14,506 nt of DNA from Clostridia bacterium. Its GTDB lineage: Bacteria > Bacillota > Clostridia > Oscillospirales > Acutalibacteraceae. Below are positions 7,529-13,869 of this stretch, piece by piece. Numbering within the stretch: position 1 is the stretch's first letter; every line of letters starts with the position of its first letter. The translations under genes were made by a program, and so were the position numbers. The stretch lies in assembly GCA_900752115.1 (NCBI GenBank), contig CAADUC010000082.1, positions 1 to 14,506 of the forward strand, given 5' to 3'. The notes under the pieces are model-generated. The model saw only the letters and a list, made by a program, of their open reading frames with translations. It did no database searches and had not been told where the DNA came from.

Positions 7529-8388
7529 TTCAGGTGATCTCTGTGGTAGCCTATCTGCTGCTTGCTCCCTTTGTAGGGGGACTTCTCGATGGTGCGGGCC
7601 GCATTGTCAGCGCGCGGATGCAGGGCAGAAAGGGTCCGCCGCTTCTCCAGCCCTTCTATGATATCTGGAAACTTCTGACCAAGCAGATGTTCGCCGTCAA
7701 CAGTGTGCAGCTTCTGCTGAATTTGAGCTATCTGATTTTCCTGGCCGTCGCGGGCTGCATGCTCTTTGCCGGCGCGGATATTCTGATGTGCCTCTTTGTG
7801 CTGACGACGGCAGACATGTTCCTGATTATGGCCGCTTCAAGCGATTCGTCCCCGTTTGCAACGCTCGGCGCGGGCCGTGAGATGATTCAGATGATGGCGT
7901 ATGAACCGCTGACGCTTCTGATGTCCGTCGGCTTCTACCTTGCGACAGGATCATTCCATGTCGGAACGATCATTACAAGGGAGTACAGCGCGGTTCTGTT
8001 CCTGCCGGGAATGCTTGTCGGTTTCTTCTTTATCACCGCCATCAAGCTCCGCAAGAGTCCGTTTGATCTCTCCACGAGCCATCACGCCCACCAGGAGATG
8101 GTCAAGGGCATTACGACGGAAATGGCCGGTCCGACCTTTGCCATTATGAACGTCGCCGAGTACTATGAAATGGTGCTCATGCTTGGTCTTGTGGCGATTT
8201 TCTTCCTCAACAAAAATTGGTGGAGCTGGCCGCTGGCCATCTTCCTTTGCCTGTTCGTCTATTTTCTTGAGATTCTGTGGGACAATGTCTGCGGCCGCGT
8301 CAAGTGGAAGACGCTGCTTGGCAGCTGCTGGATCGTGACGCTTCTCAGCGGCGGTCTGAACCTGCTGATTCTCATGCTGATTCAGTAA
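7525..8388 (+). CDS. echB: EchB, NuoH-like membrane anchor subunit
   Basis: EchB is the NuoH/complex I subunit 1 homologue (HycD/HyfC family) that links the hydrophilic arm to the ion-pumping subunit. The 287-residue protein is a multi-helix membrane protein with the family motif AGRIVSARMQGRKGPP near residues 24-39, the GAGREMIQMMAYEPL loop, and the SPFDLSTSHHAHQEMVKG loop with acidic residues that bind the hydrophilic module. The start at 7525 has GGGAGG upstream and overlaps the echA stop by 4 bp. An alternative start 24 bp upstream lies inside echA and lacks a ribosome binding site. Confidence 0.94.
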   Translation: MIQVISVVAYLLLAPFVGGLLDGAGRIVSARMQGRKGPPLLQPFYDIWKLLTKQMFAVNSVQLLLNLSYLIFLAVAGCMLFAGADILMCLFVLTTADMFLIMAASSDSSPFATLGAGREMIQMMAYEPLTLLMSVGFYLATGSFHVGTIITREYSAVLFLPGMLVGFFFITAIKLRKSPFDLSTSHHAHQEMVKGITTEMAGPTFAIMNVAEYYEMVLMLGLVAIFFLNKNWWSWPLAIFLCLFVYFLEILWDNVCGRVKWKTLLGSCWIVTLLSGGLNLLILMLIQ

Positions 8389-8401
8389 GGGGGGCGGTTC
8401 T

Positions 8402-8881
8402 ATGGGAAAGCTTGCGAAATCTCCCTGGCTGCTTCACTATGACGGGAGCAGCTGCAACGGCTGTGATATTGAAGTGCTCGCGTGCCTGACGCCGGTTTAC
8501 GATATCGAGCGCTTTGGAATTATCAATACCGGCGATCCGTTTCAGGCTGATATTCTGCTTATTACAGGCGGAATCAACAGTCAGAGCGAGAGCGTTGTCA
8601 AGCAGATTTACAGTCAGATGCCGAATCCGAAGGTTGTTGTGGCTGTAGGAATCTGCGCATGCACCGGCGGTATCTTTAAAACGTGCTACAACATTAAGGG
8701 CGGCGTCGACACGGTCATCCCGGTTGATATTTATGTGCCCGGCTGTGCGGCGAGACCGCAGGCCATTATTGACGGCGTTGTCAAAGCGCTCGAGCTGCTG
8801 GAGCAGAAGCGCGCTGATTATGCGGCCCAGCGCCGCGGCGTGATGCAGGAAGGAGGGAACATCGGTGGGGCCAATGAATGA
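8402..8881 (+). CDS. echC: EchC, hydrogenase small subunit (NuoB-like)
   Basis: EchC is the small subunit that carries the [4Fe-4S] cluster proximal to the NiFe site; it matches NuoB of complex I. The 159-residue protein has cluster cysteines Cys18 and Cys21 (SSCNGCDIE), Cys85 (GICACTGG) and Cys115 (VPGCAARP), the spacing of group 4 small subunits. It lacks a Tat signal and the extra C-terminal clusters of uptake hydrogenases, so it faces the cytoplasm. A GGGGGG site precedes the ATG, 13 bp after echB. The 3' end overlaps echD. Confidence 0.96.
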   Translation: MGKLAKSPWLLHYDGSSCNGCDIEVLACLTPVYDIERFGIINTGDPFQADILLITGGINSQSESVVKQIYSQMPNPKVVVAVGICACTGGIFKTCYNIKGGVDTVIPVDIYVPGCAARPQAIIDGVVKALELLEQKRADYAAQRRGVMQEGGNIGGANE

Positions 8882-9212
8882 AATCGTTCCGATTGAGATG
8901 GATCAGTTCCTCTCTACGGTGATTCAGTTCAAAATGGATAAAATGCGTCTGGTGCAGATCTGCGCCTCGCGCTTGCCCGGTCAGTATGAGCTGAGCTATT
9001 GCTTCGCGAAGGATCTTGACATGTGGACGCTGCGTCTTGTCGTCGATGAGAATACACCTGTGCCGAGTATTACACAGATGTATCCCTGCGCTTTCCTGCA
9101 GGAGAACGAGACGGCTGAGCTTTTCGGCGTGAAAATTGAGAATATTGTGAATGACTATCAAAACCGGCTGTACCGTATCGATCGGGAGACGCCGTTCAAG
9201 GAAAAGGGGTGA
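8865..9212 (+). CDS. echD: EchD, NuoC-like 30-kDa subunit
   Basis: EchD is the short NuoC-type subunit of the hydrophilic arm, with no cofactor. The 115-residue protein has the NuoC-like strand pattern and the stretch CAFLQENETAELFGVKI, which corresponds to the family's conserved block near the C-terminus. Two starts are possible: GTG at 8865, seven bases after GGAGGG, or ATG at 8874. The GTG has the better spacing and is chosen, giving a 17-bp overlap with echC. It ends 6 bp before echE. Sequence conservation is low in this family, so the call leans partly on position. Confidence 0.9.
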   Translation: MGPMNEIVPIEMDQFLSTVIQFKMDKMRLVQICASRLPGQYELSYCFAKDLDMWTLRLVVDENTPVPSITQMYPCAFLQENETAELFGVKIENIVNDYQNRLYRIDRETPFKEKG

Positions 9213-9218
9213 GCGCGG

Positions 9219-10298
9219 ATGGCAAAACGGAGTATAGTGCCCTTTGGGCCGCAGCATCCTGTTCTCCCCGAACCGGTGCATTTGGATCTGGTGCTTGAGG
9301 ACGAGGTGGTCGTCGGCGCGGTGCCGAGCATCGGCTTTGTGCATCGCGGGCTGGAAAAGCTGGTGGAGACAAAGGATTATAAAGATTATGTCTACATTGC
9401 GGAGCGTGTCTGCGGAATCTGCAGCTTTGGTCACGGAATGGGCTACTGCGAGGCGATTGAGCGTGTGATGGACGTGGAAATCCCACCCCGTGCGAAATAC
9501 CTGCGCACCATTTGGATGGAGATGAGCCGTATTCACAGCCATCTGCTGTGGCTTGGACTTCTGGCTGACGCTCTCGGCTTTGAGAGTCTCTTTATGCAGT
9601 CCTGGCGGCTGCGTGAGAAGATCCTTGACATGTTCGATCTCATGACGGGCGGTCGTGTGATTTTCTCGGTCAATACGCCGGGCGGTGTCCTCAAGGATGT
9701 CGACGGCGATATGCTTGAGCAGTTGAACCGCACGCTTGCGGAGCTGGAGAAGGAGCTGCGTCCCGTATCGGATGCATTCCTGCGTGAATATACCGTTGGT
9801 TCCAGACTGCACGGTCTCGGCATCCTCAAGCCCGAGCAGGCGGTTGAGCTCGGCGCGGTCGGTCCGATGCTGCGCGCTTCCGGTGTGAACTATGACGCGC
9901 GCCAGCTTGGCTACGCCGCTTACCCGGAGCTTGAATTTGAGCCCGTGGTTCTCACGGAAGGCGACTCCTACGCGCGGTGCGAGCTGCGTCTGCGTGAGCT
10001 TTTCCAGTCGTTCTCACTGATTCGTGAGGCGATCGGCAAGCTGCCGGACGGGCCGATTGCCGTTCCTGTCAAGGGGAATCCGAACGGAGAATATTTCATG
10101 CGGATTGAGCAGCCGCGCGGCGAGGCCGTCTATTATGTCCGTGCCAATGGGACAAAGTTTCTTGATCGCTTCCGTCTGCGCACGCCGACGACGAGCAACA
10201 TCCCGCCGATGCTGGAGCTGCTGAAGGGGTGTCAGCTCGCTGACGTCCCGCTCCTCATCCTGACGATCGACCCCTGCATCAGCTGTACGGAGAGGTGA
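9219..10298 (+). CDS. echE: EchE, [NiFe] hydrogenase large (catalytic) subunit
   Basis: EchE holds the NiFe active site where protons are reduced to H2; it matches NuoD. The 359-residue protein has the N-terminal L1 motif RVCGICSFGH (Cys65, Cys68) and the C-terminal L2 motif DPCISCTER (Cys353, Cys356), which together give the four nickel ligands. This confirms a true hydrogenase rather than complex I. The protein ends three residues after the last ligand cysteine, with no C-terminal extension, so no maturation endopeptidase is required; this is known for Ech and CooH types. The ATG at 9219 follows AGGGGTGA, 6 bp after echD. Confidence 0.97.
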   Translation: MAKRSIVPFGPQHPVLPEPVHLDLVLEDEVVVGAVPSIGFVHRGLEKLVETKDYKDYVYIAERVCGICSFGHGMGYCEAIERVMDVEIPPRAKYLRTIWMEMSRIHSHLLWLGLLADALGFESLFMQSWRLREKILDMFDLMTGGRVIFSVNTPGGVLKDVDGDMLEQLNRTLAELEKELRPVSDAFLREYTVGSRLHGLGILKPEQAVELGAVGPMLRASGVNYDARQLGYAAYPELEFEPVVLTEGDSYARCELRLRELFQSFSLIREAIGKLPDGPIAVPVKGNPNGEYFMRIEQPRGEAVYYVRANGTKFLDRFRLRTPTTSNIPPMLELLKGCQLADVPLLILTIDPCISCTER

Positions 10299-10303
10299 CG
10301 GAG

Positions 10304-10903
10304 ATGGCGAACATCAGATTTTTGCCCTTTGCGCATACGGCGCTGAAAAACCTGTTTTCGAGGCCCGCGACAACGAAATATCCGTTCGAGCCGGCTGTTT
10401 ATCCGGAGCGGATGCGCGGCCACATCGAGATTGCGATTGCCGACTGCATCAGCTGCGGGCTGTGCGCCCGTGCCTGCCCGCCCGGTGCGATTCAGACAGA
10501 CCGTACCGCGGGAACATGGAAAATCGATCGGTTTGACTGTGTGCAGTGTGCAAACTGCGTGAATGTCTGTCCGAAAAAATGTCTGCGCATGGCTCCCGGC
10601 TATATTGAGCCCGGCCCGGATAAGCGCAGCGAGTGCTTCACCCGTCCCGGCTTCCCGCCTCCCGGTGCGAAGCCGGCGGCAGGGGCTCCTGCTGCCGCCC
10701 CGGTTCCTGCTCCTCAGGCAGGAGGCAAGCCGGTGAACGATACGTCTGCGTGCGTATTCTGTACGCTTTGTGCGAAGAAATGCCCGCAGAGCGCTATCAC
10801 TGTTGACCGTGCGGCGAAGACATGGAAGCTCGACGAGGATAGCTGCGTCGGCTGCGGCGTCTGTGCGGCCGCTTGCCCCAAGAAGTGCCTGACGCTGCGC
10901 TGA
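10304..10903 (+). CDS. echF: EchF, ferredoxin-like subunit with two tandem 2[4Fe-4S] domains
   Basis: EchF (NuoI-like) receives electrons from reduced ferredoxin and passes them to EchC. This 199-residue version has two cluster domains. The first has cysteines 48, 51, 54, 58 and 79, 82, 85, 89; the second has 150, 153, 156, 160 and 181, 184, 187, 191. That predicts four [4Fe-4S] clusters. By hand alignment, residues 46-96 and 148-198 match without gaps at 26 of 51 positions, so the second domain looks like an internal duplication. A Pro/Ala-rich linker (about 117-143) joins them. The N-terminal 45 residues, with PFEPAVYPERMRGHIEI, are NuoI/EchF-like and not duplicated. The ATG at 10304 follows GAGGTGA overlapping the echE stop; a GTG at 10295 is possible. 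It is last of the ech genes. Confidence 0.95.
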   Translation: MANIRFLPFAHTALKNLFSRPATTKYPFEPAVYPERMRGHIEIAIADCISCGLCARACPPGAIQTDRTAGTWKIDRFDCVQCANCVNVCPKKCLRMAPGYIEPGPDKRSECFTRPGFPPPGAKPAAGAPAAAPVPAPQAGGKPVNDTSACVFCTLCAKKCPQSAITVDRAAKTWKLDEDSCVGCGVCAAACPKKCLTLR

Positions 10904-10928
10904 CAGAGCAGAAAAGGAGGAGACGCGT

Positions 10929-11243
10929 GTGATCCGAAAAGGGTTTAAGATGAAGCTGTATTCAGGCTGCGAGCAGGAGTATGAGACGCGGCACAACAAT
11001 CTGTGGCCGGAAATGCAGGAGATGATTCATGCATATGGAGGCCGCAATTACAGCATTTTTCTCGATCGCGAGACGCTGACGCTGTTTGGTTATCTCGAGA
11101 TCGAGGACGAGGAAAAATGGAATGCCTCCGCTGAAACGGCTGTCTGCCGCAAATGGTGGGACTACATGGCTGATATTATGGAGACGAACCCGGATAACAG
11201 CCCGGTCAGCATCGATTTGCATCCTGTGTTCCATCTGGATTAA
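10929..11243 (+). CDS. rhaM: L-rhamnose mutarotase
   Basis: RhaM interconverts the alpha and beta anomers of L-rhamnose, helping supply the form used by rhamnose isomerase. The product is 104 residues, the length of E. coli RhaM (YiiL). It carries the equivalents of its active-site residues: Tyr18, His22 (YETRHNNLWPE), Tyr41 (GGRNYSIFLD) and Trp76-Trp77 (CRKWWDYM), plus the family ending NPDNSPVS. The start is a GTG eight bases after AAAAGGAGG; the resulting MIRKGF N-terminus fits the family. It lies 25 bp after echF with no terminator between, so it is likely cotranscribed with ech. No rhaA, rhaB or rhaD gene is nearby. Confidence 0.95.
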   Translation: MIRKGFKMKLYSGCEQEYETRHNNLWPEMQEMIHAYGGRNYSIFLDRETLTLFGYLEIEDEEKWNASAETAVCRKWWDYMADIMETNPDNSPVSIDLHPVFHLD

Positions 11244-11367
11244 GACGAGACTGCAAGGCTCCTGCACCTGCCTGCCTCCGATTTTTCGGATATTTTTCGT
11301 TCGAAGGAAGAAGGATGACAGCTGTTGCCGCACGCCCTCCGGGCGCTGTTTCCAATTTCAAAAAATT

Positions 11368-11418
11368 ACGCCGGAACTGTCGAGGCTCAGTGAGCCCCGA
11401 ACGGTTCCGGCGTTTTTT
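11368..11418. terminator. Bidirectional intrinsic terminator
   Basis: A perfect 10-bp stem ACGCCGGAAC (11368-11377) pairs with GTTCCGGCGT (11404-11413), with a nested GGCTC-AGT-GAGCC hairpin (11384-11396) in the loop. A T run (11413-11418) follows on the plus strand, and AATTTTTT follows on the minus strand. It lies between the convergent rhaM and traX-like genes and should end both transcripts. A weaker hairpin TCCGA-TTTT-TCGGA (11277-11290), followed by TATTTTT, lies just after rhaM and may assist. I see no gene in 11244-11458. Confidence 0.85.
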
Positions 11419-11458
11419 GCCGTTATTTAAACAGACAAATTCTTTGCAAAAGCGGACC

Positions 11459-12202
11459 TCAAGAGAGGAGCAGAAAAGCGCGGATGAACCACAGGAGGAG
11501 CAGGTGTACAGGGTAAAACCAGTAAAATCCGTATTGCAGAGCGCGGCTTTTCATGCCGAGTGTGCCGTTATAGCACAGCAAAACAGGAATCGCGAGGAAG
11601 ACGCCGCACCGGCTGAGAGTGAACAGGCTTGGGGCTGCGGCGTCCTGCAGGACATACAGAAGCCCGACAACGGCAAAAACCGTAAAGGCACGCCGTTTGT
11701 CGCGGCGGAATGTACCGAAACCGAGTATCCACAGCACGGCGTACCAGCTCCAATCCGCGTTCCAGGCAAGGAGGCAGCATCCGAGTACCGCGAGAAACTT
11801 CCCCCAAAGAGGCAGACGATCGCTTTCGCTTGCCGCCAGAGCCAGCAGACCGAGAAACAGCGTCCAGATCACGCCGGTTGTGCGGAACAGGCGATCAAGT
11901 CCCCCCTGGCACAGTACAAAGGGAACGTGTGAGACGGCGGCCGTCAGCAGCAGGCGTCCAAGGTAGCGCCGCAGATTCGACGTGTGCGCATAGCCCTCCG
12001 CAATGAAATAGCACATGACAGGAGCCGTCAGCCTTCCGAAAAGCCGAAGCAGCCATGCTCCCGGTACGGCGGGGAAGAGGATAGCGGTGCAGTGGTCGAC
12101 AACCATTGCGGCGACGGCCAGCAGCTTGAGCTGGTTGGCGTTCAGTCCGGCGTGCGGCCCTCCCTGGACGGGACTTGTGCGGAGCGGGGCGGAATGGGGC
12201 AT
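11459..12202 (-). CDS. TraX-family integral membrane protein
   Basis: This matches the TraX family (Pfam PF05857), named for the F-plasmid protein that acetylates F-pilin at its N-terminus. Chromosomal homologues are common in Firmicutes, where their substrate is unknown. The 247-residue protein is a multi-pass membrane protein. Family motifs visible are LKLLAVAAMVVDH (25-37), LRLFGRLTAPVMCYFIAEGYAHTSN (in two parts, 52-76), and the C-terminal FYWFYPVHLLLLW (226-238). The open frame extends upstream to 12307, but the ATG at 12202 follows GGAGGG and starts 2 bp after the MATE gene stop, so the two are one operon. No pilus or conjugation genes are nearby, so a conjugation role is unlikely. Confidence 0.85.
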   Translation of the reverse strand: MPHSAPLRTSPVQGGPHAGLNANQLKLLAVAAMVVDHCTAILFPAVPGAWLLRLFGRLTAPVMCYFIAEGYAHTSNLRRYLGRLLLTAAVSHVPFVLCQGGLDRLFRTTGVIWTLFLGLLALAASESDRLPLWGKFLAVLGCCLLAWNADWSWYAVLWILGFGTFRRDKRRAFTVFAVVGLLYVLQDAAAPSLFTLSRCGVFLAIPVLLCYNGTLGMKSRALQYGFYWFYPVHLLLLWFIRAFLLLS

Positions 12203-12204
12203 GG

Positions 12205-13617
12205 TCAGCCCTCCCCGGCGGCTCCGGCAGAGAGCTGGTCTTTGTCCGGCGCGCTGATTTTTTTCATCCATTTGCGGCTTTTCAGACGGAAGAAGCACCA
12301 GATGCATTTGATAATCTGGTCGATTTTAAGAAGCGTATAGATCCAGAACGGCGGCCAGTTCAGTACCAGACCGGCCAGAGCGCCGAGCGGGATAGAGGCA
12401 ACCCACAGAAAAAGAATATCGCCTGCCATCAGGAATTTGGTGTCTCCGCCCGCGCGGAGTACGCCTTTGGTCAGAATGGAGTTCATCGCCTGGAAGATAA
12501 CAATGAAGCTGATGGCGAGCATAAGCTCCTGCGCGATCTCGCGGGCTTCCTGTGAAACCTGATAATAGTTGATGACGACATCCTTGAGCAGCAGGATGAC
12601 GCCTGCGGCAAAGAGGCCGATCACAAAACCAAGGCCGAGGAAGGTGTAGCCCTGTTTCTGTGCTTTCTCATAGTCGCCCCGGCCCATGGTGTGACCGGTC
12701 AGAATCCCGCTGGCGTTCGCAACGCCCTGTGTAAGCACGGAACTGAGCTGCTGCACCACCGTTGTGACGGAGTTGGCCGCGACAAAGGATTTGCCGATAT
12801 GGCCCATCACCATCGCCACGGCGTTGTTGCCGAGCGCGAGCAGAGAGTCGCTGATGAGGACAGGAATGCTGATCCGGAAATACTCTCCCATCAGATCGCG
12901 GCATTTCATCCTCAAATGGTAAAAGCGGTAGGCAATTTTTTTATCCACAAGGAAGAAGTAGCCGCAGATAAAGACGAGCTCAAAAATCCGCGCAATCAGC
13001 GTGCCGAGGGCCGCGCCCGCAATCTCCATGCGCGGCGCGCCGAGCATGCCGAAGATAAATACCCAGTTAAAGAATACGTTGACAAAGAAGGCGAGAATGG
13101 ATGCGATGAGCGGGAGACGTGCTTCGCCGACGCTTCGCAGCACAATGGTGCATGTCAGTGAAAGCGACATGCACAGGTAGGTTGGAATCATATACCGCAG
13201 ATAAATGTCGCCGTAATAGATGAGCTCGCTGTCCTTCGTATAGAGCAGCATAATCCATTGAGGGGCGACAGCGGTTATAATCATAAAGACGGCGCTGAAC
13301 GCCGCGCAGAAGCGCAGCATGATGGTGACGGCCTTGCGCAGGGCGGGCAGATCCTCCATTCCCCAGAACCGTGCCGTCAGTACGGAAGCGCCCATTCCGA
13401 TGCCCATGCAGCAGATCTGAAACAGGTTGACAAACTGTCCCGCCAGGCTTGACGCAGAAAGCTGTGCATCGCCCATGCTGCTGAGCATAATGGTGTCCAT
13501 GAGATTGATGCCTACTGTAATCAGTTGCTGCAAAGAAATGGGAATTGCGATTTTTGCAATATTTCTGTAAAAATCCTTGTCGCCCAGATATGCCCTCCAA
13601 TTTGCGCTTCGCTCCAT
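12205..13617 (-). CDS. MATE-family efflux transporter
   Basis: This is a MATE (MatE, Pfam PF01554) secondary transporter, which exports cationic drugs or metabolites in exchange for Na+ or H+. The 470-residue protein has about 12 predicted membrane helices in two halves. It has the N-terminal IAIPISLQQLITVGINLMDTIMLS pattern (in the first helix) and the conserved GVLRAGGDTKF motif in the second half. The C-terminal tail is short and polar. The open frame extends upstream to 14103 but crosses the promoter and the opposing aminopeptidase gene, so the ATG at 13617, with AAGGA upstream and family-like N-terminus, is the start. The substrate cannot be told from sequence. It is the first gene of the MATE-traX operon. 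Confidence 0.93.
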   Translation of the reverse strand: MERSANWRAYLGDKDFYRNIAKIAIPISLQQLITVGINLMDTIMLSSMGDAQLSASSLAGQFVNLFQICCMGIGMGASVLTARFWGMEDLPALRKAVTIMLRFCAAFSAVFMIITAVAPQWIMLLYTKDSELIYYGDIYLRYMIPTYLCMSLSLTCTIVLRSVGEARLPLIASILAFFVNVFFNWVFIFGMLGAPRMEIAGAALGTLIARIFELVFICGYFFLVDKKIAYRFYHLRMKCRDLMGEYFRISIPVLISDSLLALGNNAVAMVMGHIGKSFVAANSVTTVVQQLSSVLTQGVANASGILTGHTMGRGDYEKAQKQGYTFLGLGFVIGLFAAGVILLLKDVVINYYQVSQEAREIAQELMLAISFIVIFQAMNSILTKGVLRAGGDTKFLMAGDILFLWVASIPLGALAGLVLNWPPFWIYTLLKIDQIIKCIWCFFRLKSRKWMKKISAPDKDQLSAGAAGEG

Positions 13618-13650
13618 CCTGCCGGTCCTTCTTTCCACCCTTTTCTTTTT

Positions 13651-13679
13651 ATTATACGGGATTTTGCGGTCCCGCACAA
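13651..13679 (-). promoter_or_regulatory. Promoter of the MATE-traX operon with an inverted repeat in the spacer
   Basis: On the minus strand, TTGTGC (-35, 13674-13679) and a perfect TATAAT (-10, 13651-13656) are 17 bp apart. The spacer is filled by an inverted repeat CGGGA-N8-TCCCG (13657-13674), a natural place for a repressor or activator to bind. Transcription would start near 13644, about 27 bp upstream of the MATE start. Confidence 0.65.
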
Positions 13680-13690
13680 GGGCGGGCCGG

Positions 13691-13713
13691 CGTGTGCAGG
13701 CAGGCGGCACACG
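13691..13713. repeat. Inverted repeat between divergent promoters
   Basis: CGTGTGC (13691-13697) and GCACACG (13707-13713) form a perfect 7-bp inverted repeat with a 9-bp spacer, 12 bp upstream of the MATE -35 element. No T-run follows, so it is not a clear terminator. It could be an operator for the MATE operon, the divergent aminopeptidase gene, or both. No regulator gene is nearby. Confidence 0.4.
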
Positions 13714-13792
13714 GTTTTCGTCTATGAATGGAGATGGAAAGATGCACTGTGCCGTTTCGTTTGTTCGCGCGGTTTCTTTTTCGACAAAACGG

Positions 13793-13821
13793 TTGCGGTT
13801 GAAGGCTTTGCCGTGTACAAT
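13793..13821 (+). promoter_or_regulatory. Promoter of the M18 aminopeptidase gene
   Basis: TTGCGG (13793-13798) is followed after 17 bp by TACAAT (13816-13821), placing the start near 13828, about 42 bp upstream of the gene. The -35 matches consensus at three of six positions, so activity is plausible but moderate. Confidence 0.45.
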
Positions 13822-13869
13822 AGGGAGCGGGGCGGAAAAAAGAGCCGCCCGTAAGGAGGATACGCTAAA

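Noticed and set aside
8781..9812. 343-codon minus-strand open frame opposite echC, echD and echE
   Set aside because: It lies antisense to three well-supported genes and has no family motifs.
11333..11345. CGCCC-TCC-GGGCG hairpin upstream of the main terminator
   Set aside because: The stem is only five base pairs and no T-run follows closely; the nearby 10-bp stem explains termination.
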